Of a stretch of DNA of 64,000 nt, positions 1-8,341 are shown one piece after another. The translations under genes were made by a program, and so were the position numbers. The stretch comes from Poriferisodalis sp965226645 (GTDB lineage Bacteria > Actinomycetota > Acidimicrobiia > Acidimicrobiales > Poriferisodalaceae): the NCBI GenBank assembly GCA_965226645.1, contig CBDDDL010000003.1, positions 682,001-746,000 on the forward strand. Reading direction: 5' to 3'. Numbering within the stretch: the stretch's first letter is position 1; each line of letters begins with the position of its first letter. The notes beneath the pieces were generated by a model, which was given only the letters and a program-made list of their open reading frames with translations, had not been told where the DNA came from and did no database searches.

Positions 1-1
1 T

Positions 2-3000
2 CTACACTCAACTCAGTCGGAGAGGGATCCTCTGCGGGATCTGGGTCCGTTCGATTCGGATGTGCAGTTGGCCGATATCTGGGGTGACGGCGATGGGCGT
101 TTGTTCGTGCTGGACAGCCGTTCTGACGGCGCCTCGATCTTCACGGTCAATCTTCCTGATCCGCCGGGCGAGCCCGTGGTCGCGGATGCCGAGACGAGCA
201 GTCGGACGGTCACGGTCAGCTGGAGTTTGCCGGACCCGAACAGTTACGGCAGCAGCCCGGTGCGTGGATTCGAGGTTTGGTATCGGCTCGTGCCCGAATC
301 GTTGCAGGGCCGGTCGGTAGGCCGTGGCAGCACCTTGGGGGAGGGCTCGGTCGCCGACGGGCAGGCAAGGGCCGTTGGCCGCGCGACGAACGGCGAGGAG
401 CGATGGGTGCGGCTTCCGTTGACAGAGACCACTGGGCAGGAGATCAGGGGGCTGGTGAACGGCCGGACGTATCAGATAGCGGTCCGCGCGGTGAACTACG
501 AGACCAGCAGCAATTGGGAGACCGTGGAAGTAGTGCCGCGGGGCGCACCCTCCTTGCCCAGCGGCTTGAGCGCCTCGCCCGACGGTTCTGGCGCGCTCAA
601 CGTGGCTTGGTCCGCGCCGTTGTTGACTGGCACTCACGAGATCTCGGAATACACTTTGCGTTACGCCGAGGGGTCCACTCCTGTTTGGACATCGTCCGAC
701 GTGACGCGGCTTACCGTTACGGGCACCTCTCATCGTCTCACCGGGCTGACCAACGGGACGTTGTACTCCATTATGGTGCGGGCCGATGTGAGCACGAACA
801 ACGGCTCTTGGGCTGGTGTGCAGGCGACTCCGCTAGCGCTTTCCGGTCCGCCGAACATCACTTCGGTGACCGAAGACGACGGCGAGCTCGAAGTTGCCTG
901 GACGGCGCCGAGCAATGTCGGAGGCAGCAGCGTCATCGACTATGCGGTGCGTTACCGTGTCAAGAGCGATACGCTCGGCGAGGAGGCCGACTGGACGGTC
1001 GACTCGTCAGCGGTTACGTCGTCGCCATGGACCATCGACCGCCTTGCCAACGGCGTCCGCTACGAGGTGGGGGTAAGCGCCCGCAATTCCCAAGGGCGTG
1101 GCGAGTGGTCCGTCTCGGGGGAAGGGACGCCCTCGACACTGCCGGATCCGCCGACCAGTGTTACGGCCTTTGGAAGCAACACCGAGATCGATGTCACTTG
1201 GGCTGCTCCTGCTGACAACGGCGGTCTCGAAATCCTCGACTACCAGGTGAGCTATCGGACCAACTCACCCCAAGGATCGTGGACCGTCTCCGAAGCGAAT
1301 ATCTCCGGTGACACGTATACGTCGACGATCGCCGTTCTGGCCAACGGGACCGCCTATGACGTGTGCGTGCAGGCCCGCAACCACAATGGGTTCAGTGAAT
1401 GTGGGCAGGCCTCGGCGACTCCCACAGGTGTACCGTCACGACCCGGCTCCCTCGGTCTAACGCATGGGAACGGTTCGCTGGCATTGACGTGGTCAACGCC
1501 CGCCGGCGGCGCGCCGCTGGATCGCTACTTGGTGCGATACCGCGTCCACAGCCCCCAAGGCGCATGGCGGCAAGAAACAGTGAGCGCGAACCCCGGCATG
1601 AGTCCAATTCCAACGGAACTGACGCTGGGCGGGCTACGCAACGGTGTCGAGTTCGACGTGGAGGTTCAGGCGCACAACACCACCGGCTACGGACCGCCTG
1701 CGACCGGCAGGGGAACGCCGTCAACCACTCCCTCGCCCCCGTCAGTCCAGGTCATTCCGGGCGATGAAACGCTGAGAATTACTTGGTCCGCGCCCGGCGA
1801 CGGCGGAGCGCCGATCGAGTCCTACACGGTGTATTTGATTGAGCAGCCTGGCTCGATAGCCGTAGGTTCGTTAACCAGCCAACTGCCAGCGGGACCATTG
1901 TCAGCGGAGTTCAGCCTACTCACCAACGGCACGACCTATGAGGTGTGCGTAACCGCAATCAACGGGAACGGCGAAGGGTCATGCGGTTCGGGCACTGCGG
2001 TGCCGGCGACCCTGTCGGGCGAGCCGACTGAGATCTCCGCACAGCCACGAAACCGTTCCGCCCGAGTGTCATGGGAAACACCCGAGGCAAACGGTGGAGC
2101 ACCCATAACGTCCTACAAGGTGCACTACAGCGCCGCAGACGGCACCGGTGCAGGCCGCACTCTCACCGTGCCTGTGCCGAAGCCCGTACCTGCCAGGTTT
2201 GAAACCTCGATCCCCTCGCTGATCAACAATCGCAAGTACGCGGTCCGGGTGCAAGCAGTGAACTCAGTCGGAGAAGGAGACTCGGCCGAAATATCGGTCA
2301 CTCCGTTGGGCCGGCCGGGTGCAGTCGACCTGCTGAGCGTGAGCTCCCGGGTCCAGGCGATCGCCGTGTCATGGCAGCCGCCGGTGAACGGCAATGAGAC
2401 CCAGGTCACGGGCTACGAAGCGCGATACAGGGCCAAGTCCAGCTCGGCGCCATGGATCACGATCCCGTCGACTGTGGGCGATTCAGCCGCCTCCGTGGTC
2501 ATCGACGAGCTTGTGCCCGCCCAGGTGTACGAGGTGGAGGTACGTGCCGTGAACGCTGCGGATCTGAAGGGGCCTTGGAGCAAGGTAGAGGGCGCATCCG
2601 AGGCGCTCAGTGGCTTGGCCGCCGGGCGGGCCTCAGCACACGAAACCGCCCCGATGATCACCTTCACCGTCCGGCTGGACAGCGCCAGTCACAGACCCGT
2701 CCGCGTCAACTACTCCACTTCTGACGGCACGGCAACCGCCGATGAGGACTACGTCGCAGTCACGGAGACGGCGACGATCCGACCCGGCGAAACCGAGACC
2801 ACAATCGACGTGGATCTCATTCCCGACGCCGTCATCGAGGAAGACGAGACCTTTACGCTGACGCTGACCGACCCCGTGGGCGCACAGTTTCCGGGTGGTG
2901 AGGCGGTGCGGAGCTTGGCCGTGACCGGCACCATTATCGACGACGTCAGTGCCCTACGCGCGAACGATCTGCCGGTTGGCGGCGGCAGCGGTGGTGGCGG

Positions 3001-4033
3001 TGGCGGCGGCGGCGGTGGTGGGAGCGGCGGCAGCGGTGGTGGTGGTAGTAGCGGCGGTGGTGGCTCCGAGAGCACCGCCACCATCGTGGTATCCAACGGG
3101 TGGAGCCCGGCGGACATGGGGCTCGCGGCTGTGCTCTCGGCCCGCACTCAAGAGTCGGCAGTGCTCTACACGTCAGCGGATCAGTTGTCGGTGTCCGCGA
3201 GGAAATTTCTGGAGGACTACCTGCCCGCGTCGGTGCTGGTCATCGGCGGTGAGTCAGCGATCGATGCCAGCACGGTCGCAAACATGGGACGGGCGTCCGA
3301 AGTCGACGCAGTCGAGCGGATCGCGGGCGCGACGCGTATCGCGACCGCAGCAGCAGTAGCGCGACGCGTACTCGGCGAGGCCTCCGCCGTCAACGGGGCG
3401 GTGTTCATCGTTGCCAACGGATGGAGTCCCGCAGACGTAGGCGCAGCCGCAGTGCTCTCTGCCCGTACTCCGCGCTCGGCCGTTTTGTATACCGCCGGTG
3501 ACGATCTGTCTGAGGATGCTGCAGCGCTGCTCGGCGAGTACCGGCCTGTGCGCGTGGTGATCGTCGGCGGCGAAGCAGCGGTCTCGACCGAGGTTGAGCA
3601 AGCGATCGGCACCTCCGCTGTCGGTGCGCAGGTGGAGCGTGTTGCCGGGGCGACGCGTACATCGACAGCCGCAGCAGTCGCGCGCCGGTTCGTCGGTCCC
3701 GCCGAGTCGACGACCATCGATGACCTGAGCGTGATCGTGGTGAATGGCTGGAGCGCGCCCGACATAGGCGTGGCCGCGGCATTGTCGGCGCGTACTGAGG
3801 ATTCTGTCGTGGTCTATGCCGACGCAGCCGGACTGCCCGAGGACACTGTGGCATTTCTGCGCGACTACCTGCCTGAGCGGGTGATGATCGTGGGCGGCGC
3901 TGCAGCGGTGACGCCCAGCGCAGTGGCTGCGATTCGCACAGCGGCACCCGACGCGCGCGTGCCCCGCTACAGCGGCGCAGCGCGCACGCAGACCGCAGCC
4001 ACGGTCGCGCGCCGCATCCTCGGCAACCCCTGA
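2..4033 (+). CDS. Secreted FN3 / Calx-beta / cell-wall-binding repeat protein, 5' truncated
   Basis: The frame is open to the left edge, so the N-terminus lies outside the window; a GTG at 62 is the first possible start inside but is probably internal. Visible order: a short VCBS-like stretch (ADIWGDGDGR), about eight fibronectin type III repeats (each with a W-SAP or TWAAP strand and an NGTxYxVxVxAxN strand), one Calx-beta domain (residues roughly 860-960 counted from 62, with TSDGTATADEDY), a Gly/Ser linker, then three CWB2-type repeats with NGWSPAD, VIVGGEAAV and GATRxxTAAAVARR motifs. CWB2 repeats anchor proteins to cell-wall polymers, and FN3/Calx-beta arrays are common in adhesins. I infer a surface protein displayed on a long stalk. 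The stop is at 4031-4033. Its ligand cannot be read from sequence. Confidence 0.88.
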   Translation, partial: LHSTQSERDPLRDLGPFDSDVQLADIWGDGDGRLFVLDSRSDGASIFTVNLPDPPGEPVVADAETSSRTVTVSWSLPDPNSYGSSPVRGFEVWYRLVPESLQGRSVGRGSTLGEGSVADGQARAVGRATNGEERWVRLPLTETTGQEIRGLVNGRTYQIAVRAVNYETSSNWETVEVVPRGAPSLPSGLSASPDGSGALNVAWSAPLLTGTHEISEYTLRYAEGSTPVWTSSDVTRLTVTGTSHRLTGLTNGTLYSIMVRADVSTNNGSWAGVQATPLALSGPPNITSVTEDDGELEVAWTAPSNVGGSSVIDYAVRYRVKSDTLGEEADWTVDSSAVTSSPWTIDRLANGVRYEVGVSARNSQGRGEWSVSGEGTPSTLPDPPTSVTAFGSNTEIDVTWAAPADNGGLEILDYQVSYRTNSPQGSWTVSEANISGDTYTSTIAVLANGTAYDVCVQARNHNGFSECGQASATPTGVPSRPGSLGLTHGNGSLALTWSTPAGGAPLDRYLVRYRVHSPQGAWRQETVSANPGMSPIPTELTLGGLRNGVEFDVEVQAHNTTGYGPPATGRGTPSTTPSPPSVQVIPGDETLRITWSAPGDGGAPIESYTVYLIEQPGSIAVGSLTSQLPAGPLSAEFSLLTNGTTYEVCVTAINGNGEGSCGSGTAVPATLSGEPTEISAQPRNRSARVSWETPEANGGAPITSYKVHYSAADGTGAGRTLTVPVPKPVPARFETSIPSLINNRKYAVRVQAVNSVGEGDSAEISVTPLGRPGAVDLLSVSSRVQAIAVSWQPPVNGNETQVTGYEARYRAKSSSAPWITIPSTVGDSAASVVIDELVPAQVYEVEVRAVNAADLKGPWSKVEGASEALSGLAAGRASAHETAPMITFTVRLDSASHRPVRVNYSTSDGTATADEDYVAVTETATIRPGETETTIDVDLIPDAVIEEDETFTLTLTDPVGAQFPGGEAVRSLAVTGTIIDDVSALRANDLPVGGGSGGGGGGGGGGGSGGSGGGGSSGGGGSESTATIVVSNGWSPADMGLAAVLSARTQESAVLYTSADQLSVSARKFLEDYLPASVLVIGGESAIDASTVANMGRASEVDAVERIAGATRIATAAAVARRVLGEASAVNGAVFIVANGWSPADVGAAAVLSARTPRSAVLYTAGDDLSEDAAALLGEYRPVRVVIVGGEAAVSTEVEQAIGTSAVGAQVERVAGATRTSTAAAVARRFVGPAESTTIDDLSVIVVNGWSAPDIGVAAALSARTEDSVVVYADAAGLPEDTVAFLRDYLPERVMIVGGAAAVTPSAVAAIRTAAPDARVPRYSGAARTQTAATVARRILGNP
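2978..3063 (+). repeat. GGT/GGC simple repeat coding a Gly-rich linker
   Basis: About 85 bp made almost only of GGN and AGC codons, encoding glycine and serine between the Calx-beta domain and the first CWB2 repeat of the surrounding gene. Such tracts slip during replication, so linker length may vary between strains. Confidence 0.8.
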
Positions 4034-4112
4034 CCGAGCTTGCGTGACATCCGAGGCAAGGAGAGTCTTGGACGCCCTCAATCAGGTCGGCGTACATGTC
4101 GGTCGGCTCTAA

Positions 4113-4211
4113 CAGGGTGCTGAAAAAGCCGGTTTCGAGCACATCGCCAACGCTCTGACCAGTGGTCTTACACTGGCGGAAGCGCGTTTTCGGCACTTTT
4201 TCAGCATCCTG
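4113..4211. mobile_element. MITE-like 99-bp element with 16-bp terminal inverted repeats
   Basis: The left end CAGGGTGCTGAAAAAG (4113-4128) and the right end CTTTTTCAGCATCCTG (4196-4211) are reverse complements with one mismatch. Between them is a second hairpin, CCAGTG/CACTGG around 4158-4175, and no coding capacity. Ends of the form GGNTGNTGAAAAA are typical of several IS families, so this looks like a non-autonomous derivative. The immediate flanks (CTAA left, CTCA right) match at only three of four bases, so a target duplication is not established. It sits between the stop of the surface-protein gene and a broken acyl-CoA dehydrogenase. Confidence 0.5.
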
Positions 4212-4231
4212 CTCAAGAAGACCGGGCGGCC

Positions 4232-4796
4232 ATGGCGACGTTTGACGCTGTGCGGCGGCTGGGGATGGTGCAGCCGGAGGTCATCGAGTCGACTCGCCAC
4301 TCGCCAGAGCTGGCGACCCACGACCGTTTCGGCAACCGGTCCAACGCATCGGGCGAACTGGAGTTCGAGGATGCATTGGCGCAGATGGTGGGCCCCGAAG
4401 GGCGTGGCGTGCCCACCATCATCGACACGGTGAACTCCACCCGAGGCGACGTCGCCATCTGGGCCGTGTCGTTGATGCGTCAGTCGGTGGCTCAAGCGGG
4501 TTGGCATGTGGCACATCGCAGCGCGTTCGGGGCGAAGCTGATCGACAAGCCCTTGATGGTGAACGTGCTCGCCGACATGGAGCTGGAGGTCGAGGCGGCA
4601 ACGCTGATGATGGCACGGCGACCCGGCACTGGCTGACGCGTACGTGCAATCCCGCCTCGCAGGCGACTGGGGCAGTGAGCTCGGCACCCTCAACCCCACA
4701 GCCGCCCTGCCCCACATCGCCGCCCGAGCCGTCCCGTCCCGCTGGCGCCCGGTTCAACGCTCAAGCTGTGCGGCTTGCACCGCTGCCTCGTCGTAA
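4232..4796 (+). pseudogene. Acyl-CoA dehydrogenase (AidB-like) remnant, truncated and frameshifted
   Basis: The frame from 4232 reads a C-terminal acyl-CoA dehydrogenase segment of the AidB/DNA-alkylation-response type: FGNRSNASGELEF, VGPEGRGVPTIID, NSTRGD and HRSAFGAKLIDKPLMVNVLA. That frame stops at 4634-4636. In the next frame, from about 4626, the family's tail continues as ALADAYVQSRLAGDWGSELG and ends at TAA 4794-4796. Some residues between the two halves are missing, so there is a deletion plus a frameshift. The N-terminal two thirds of a normal protein (flavin and acyl-CoA binding) is absent and I see no trace of it upstream, where the MITE-like element lies. I conclude this is a dead fragment. 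Confidence 0.7.
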
Positions 4797-4828
4797 GCCA
4801 TGGCCATGGCTGCACCGCCGACGACATC

Positions 4829-5233
4829 TCAGACAACAAGCAGCTCGCGAGCGGGCAGGAAGACGCGGCGGGTTTCAAACGCTGCAGGAGAGTGGACGAT
4901 GGCTTCGACGCGAAAGAAATCGAGATCTGGGCCCGGAAACCAGAACTCGTCGAGATAGCGGGCTTCGTCGAACACCCACTCAGGAGCGACGATGCCGTCA
5001 TACATGCATCGATGCTCGACATAGGCCGCCAGGAATGCGTCCCAGCGCGCATCAATCGGGCCCGGCTCATCGGCCACGAGTCTCAGCCGGGCGACTGGCG
5101 GCGTGTCCTCCCACACCAGCCCAAATTCATGGAGCACGATTCGCAATCGCATCTCGTCGTCGCACCCACGCAACTGAACGACGAAGTCCTTCAGCAGCCG
5201 GCCGACCGGCACGTCATCGCTGACAAGCGCCAT
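4829..5233 (-). CDS. Conserved hypothetical protein
   Basis: A 134-residue soluble acidic protein with no signal peptide or membrane segment. Recognisable blocks are RIVLHEFGLVWEDTPP, RWDAFLAAYVEH and DEFWFPGPDLDFFRVEAIVH. I recall similar actinobacterial proteins of unknown function, sometimes beside nucleotidyltransferase genes, but no such partner is present here, so I assign no role. It lies 24 nt downstream of the PPOX gene on the same strand and is probably cotranscribed with it. Confidence 0.65.
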   Translation of the reverse strand: MALVSDDVPVGRLLKDFVVQLRGCDDEMRLRIVLHEFGLVWEDTPPVARLRLVADEPGPIDARWDAFLAAYVEHRCMYDGIVAPEWVFDEARYLDEFWFPGPDLDFFRVEAIVHSPAAFETRRVFLPARELLVV

Positions 5234-5257
5234 CGTCTCGACGGTACCGCCCGACGG

Positions 5258-5725
5258 CTACTCCTCGACGAGGCGGGCGGGAAAACCGCCTTTCGAGATC
5301 GGCCCCCACGACTCGATATGCAGGCGCAGCAGAACCTTGCCCTGGCGAGTCATCGCAGCCCGGTAGTCGTCCCAATCTGAATGCTCGCCGCTGATCATCC
5401 GGAAATACTCGACGAGCCCTTCCATCGCATCGGGCATGTCGACCACCTCGCCACGGCACTCAAGCTGCACCCACTCGCCAGCCCACGCATCCGACATGAC
5501 AACCACCCAGACCTGGGAGTTGCGACGCACATTGAGCGACTTGGCTCGCTCGGGGTAGCTGCTGACGAGCACGGCATCGCCCTGCTCGTCGAGGCCCATG
5601 GTGACCAGCGATGCCTGTGGGCGACCGTCCCGCCGCAGCGTGAGCAGCACTCCGTGATTCCGCTCTCGCACAAACTCCAGCAGTTCGGAGCGCTGCACGA
5701 TCCGGTCGGTCGCGATCGACGCCAT
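5258..5725 (-). CDS. PPOX-class F420/FMN-dependent flavin-fold enzyme
   Basis: A 155-residue single-domain split-barrel protein of the pyridoxamine-5'-phosphate-oxidase-like superfamily. Seen: GVLLTLRRDGRPQASLV near the N-terminus, VLVSSYPERAKSLNVRRN (the strand and arginine region that contacts cofactor phosphate) and a C-terminal ISGEHSDWDDYRAAM block found in the F420-dependent group. Members bind FMN or F420 and act on varied substrates; the substrate here is unknown. GAGGAGG lies 5 nt upstream of the ATG at 5725, which fixes the start. It is the first gene of a likely two-gene unit with the hypothetical gene downstream. Confidence 0.8.
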   Translation of the reverse strand: MASIATDRIVQRSELLEFVRERNHGVLLTLRRDGRPQASLVTMGLDEQGDAVLVSSYPERAKSLNVRRNSQVWVVVMSDAWAGEWVQLECRGEVVDMPDAMEGLVEYFRMISGEHSDWDDYRAAMTRQGKVLLRLHIESWGPISKGGFPARLVEE

Positions 5726-5850
5726 CTGATCCTCCTCGGGTCATCCCAATAGCTCGGGCAGTCTCGCCGCTTGGCTCCCCATTCGGCACAGCAGCGGGCA
5801 ACTCAGGATGTCGACGGTTCGCATGAACTGCCCGGACAGGGAAGAATCGG

Positions 5851-5874
5851 CGTCGGGCGGCACTCCGTGCCGAC
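5851..5874 (+). other. Hairpin in the 160-bp gap before the CoA transferase
   Basis: GGCAC-TCC-GTGCC forms a tight stem, with outer CGTC/GACG arms separated by a four-base bulge. It lies 12-24 nt upstream of the two possible starts of the CoA transferase, in the divergent gap between that gene and the PPOX gene. It may be a leader structure; no function is shown by sequence alone. Confidence 0.3.
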
Positions 5875-5897
5875 GCAGATGAAGGGTGAACCACGCG

Positions 5898-8336
5898 ATG
5901 TTGCAGCACTACCGGGTCTTGGATCTCTGCGAGGGAATCAGCCAGTTCGCGGGCTACCTGCTGGCCAGCCTCGGCGCCGAGGTGATCGCCGTCGAGCCGC
6001 CCGGCGGCGTGCGCAGCCGCTACCTGGGTCCCTTCGTCGATGACGAGCCGGACGCAGAACGCTCACTAGGCCACTGGGCCTACAACCAGGGCAAACGCAG
6101 CGTCACGGCGGACCTGACCTCCGCCTCAGGCCGCCAGCGACTGCTCGAACTCGTCAAGAGTGCGGACGCCCTCATCGAGGACGCGCCGGTGGGTCAGATG
6201 GCATCGCTGGGCCTCGGCTACGACAATCTGGCCGCAGTCAATCCCGCAATCGTCCATGCGTCCGTGACGCCATTCGGCTCGACTGGACCGCGCAGCACTT
6301 GGGCAGGTTCGGATCTGACCGCGGTGGCCGGCAGCGGGTTCCTGCACGCCAGCGGCGACAAGGACCGCGCGCCGGTGCGAGTCTCGGGGGTACCGCAGAG
6401 CTTTCTTCAGGCTGCGGGCGACGCCGCAGCGGCCACCCTCATCGCATTGCGCGAGGCCCAGCGCAGCGGCCTCGGCCAGCACGTCGACATCTCTGCAATG
6501 GAATCCATGACCCACGGCCAGCCGCAGAACCTCTCGCCACGGGTCAACGCCAATCCCATTGATCGCCTCGCCGGCGGCCTCAGCCTCGGCGGCATCGACG
6601 TTCCGATGATGTTCCCGTGCGCTGACGGAAACACCATCTGCGTGGCGCTCATGGGTGCGGCATTCGCGCCCTTCACGCAACGTCTCGTCGAGTGGGAGGC
6701 GACCGAAGGCTTCGCCGATGAGGAACTTCAAGCGGTGGACTGGGAGACCGTTGCCGTCGAGGTCCTCAGCGGCCAGCGTTCGCCCGAGATCATCGGCAAG
6801 GCGTTCGCGACCCATGCCCGCTTCCTCGCGACCAAGACCACCGAGGAATTGTGGGCAGCCGCCTTCGACCGGAACATCCTGATCACCCCCTCGGCATTGG
6901 TCAGCGATCTCCTGACCAACGTGCATTTCGCTGCTCGCGACTTCTGGCGAGATACCGAGATCGGTGATGGACGCACGGCTCGCTATTGCGGCCCGCTCGT
7001 CCACTTCAGTGAGGACGCTCCGGAACGGACGCCAGTCGTCCCGGCGTTGGGTGCCGACAATGGCACCGTTGACACTGACCGGCAGCCGCATGCGGCGACT
7101 GTGGTGGATGCCGTCGGACCCACTTCCGACGGCAGCGAATTGCCGCTCGCGGGCTTGAAGGTCGTGGAATTTTCCTGGGTCATCGCCACGCCCTCGGCGG
7201 TGCGCATTTTGGCCGACTACGGCGCCACCGTGGTCAAGATCGAGACCGAGGGCCGGCCGGACACCATGCGCACGGTCAACCCGTTCGTGGACGAGGAAGC
7301 CCATCCCGACAACAGCGTCGGCTACGGCGTGTACAACGCGGGCAAGCGCAGCCTCAGCCTGGATCTCAGCAAGCCCGAGTCGCGCCAAGTCGTCGAGGAC
7401 TTGATTCGATGGGCAGACATCGCCACCGAATCTTGGGCGCCAGGAGCGGCGGCGCGCATGGGCTTTGGCTACGACGACTTCTCGGCGATCAACCCCCAGA
7501 TCATCATGATGTCGAGCTCGCTGCTGGGCCAGAGCGGTCCCTTCTCGAGCCTCGCCGGCTACGGATTCATGGCGGCCGCCATCGCCGGCTTCTACGAGAT
7601 CACCGGTTGGCCCGATCGCGGCCCCGCCGGTCCGTACGGCCCCTACACCGACTTCTTGGCGCCGCGCGTCATCGTGGCGTCCCTCATGGCGGCCCTGGAA
7701 CGGCGTGACCGCACGGGATCCGGCTGCTACCTCGACCTTTCACAGACCGAAGCAGCACTGCACTATCTGGCGCCGGCCATTTTGGATGCCTCGGTCAATG
7801 GCCGGGATTCGCAGCGATGCGGCAATGAGGATCCGCACATGAGTCCCCATGGCGTCTACCCGACCGCCGGTGACGATCAGTGGGTGGCGATCGCCTGCAG
7901 CGATGACCGTTGGCCGGCATTGGCCGGTGCGGTGGGGCCCGACGCCGGCGGGGCCGCCGGCTGGGATCAGGCAGCCCGCCGCGGGCGCGCTGGGGTGATT
8001 GACGAGGCAATCTCGGCGTGGACCTCGGAGCGCACCAACGTCGAGGCAGCCGAGACGCTCCAGGCGCTCGGTATCGACGCCTACCCGGTCAACAATGCGC
8101 AGGGCTGCTGCGAGGACGCCCAGCTGCAGGCCCGCGAGCACCACATCAACGTCCCCCAGAGCCATCGCGGCACCATGTGGACGCAGAACTGCCGCACTCG
8201 GATGTCACGCACGCCTCCGGCCGTGTGGCGTGGCGGTCCCTGCCTCGGGGAGGACAACTTCGAAGTGCTCAGCGAGTTCTTGGGCTACGACGCCGACCGG
8301 ATCGCCGATCTTGCCGCAGCCGAGGCGCTCGGCTGA
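5898..8336 (+). CDS. Tandem-domain CaiB/BaiF (family III) CoA transferase
   Basis: About 812 residues, twice the length of a usual family III CoA transferase, with two homologous halves. Half 1 opens YRVLDLCEGISQFAGYLLAS and AEVIAVEPPGG. Half 2, from about residue 410, opens LKVVEFSWVIATPSAVRILA and ATVVKIETEGRPD. Family III enzymes move CoA between carboxylic acids through an aspartyl-CoA thioester. Half 2 keeps an Asp at the expected place (GPYTDFLAPRV); the matching stretch of half 1 (VSGVPQSFLQAAGD) appears to lack it. ATG 5898 is preferred because GAAGGG lies upstream; GTG 5886 is an in-frame alternative but the same purines abut it. Acyl substrates are unknown. Confidence 0.88.
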   Translation: MLQHYRVLDLCEGISQFAGYLLASLGAEVIAVEPPGGVRSRYLGPFVDDEPDAERSLGHWAYNQGKRSVTADLTSASGRQRLLELVKSADALIEDAPVGQMASLGLGYDNLAAVNPAIVHASVTPFGSTGPRSTWAGSDLTAVAGSGFLHASGDKDRAPVRVSGVPQSFLQAAGDAAAATLIALREAQRSGLGQHVDISAMESMTHGQPQNLSPRVNANPIDRLAGGLSLGGIDVPMMFPCADGNTICVALMGAAFAPFTQRLVEWEATEGFADEELQAVDWETVAVEVLSGQRSPEIIGKAFATHARFLATKTTEELWAAAFDRNILITPSALVSDLLTNVHFAARDFWRDTEIGDGRTARYCGPLVHFSEDAPERTPVVPALGADNGTVDTDRQPHAATVVDAVGPTSDGSELPLAGLKVVEFSWVIATPSAVRILADYGATVVKIETEGRPDTMRTVNPFVDEEAHPDNSVGYGVYNAGKRSLSLDLSKPESRQVVEDLIRWADIATESWAPGAAARMGFGYDDFSAINPQIIMMSSSLLGQSGPFSSLAGYGFMAAAIAGFYEITGWPDRGPAGPYGPYTDFLAPRVIVASLMAALERRDRTGSGCYLDLSQTEAALHYLAPAILDASVNGRDSQRCGNEDPHMSPHGVYPTAGDDQWVAIACSDDRWPALAGAVGPDAGGAAGWDQAARRGRAGVIDEAISAWTSERTNVEAAETLQALGIDAYPVNNAQGCCEDAQLQAREHHINVPQSHRGTMWTQNCRTRMSRTPPAVWRGGPCLGEDNFEVLSEFLGYDADRIADLAAAEALG

Positions 8337-8341
8337 AGCCG

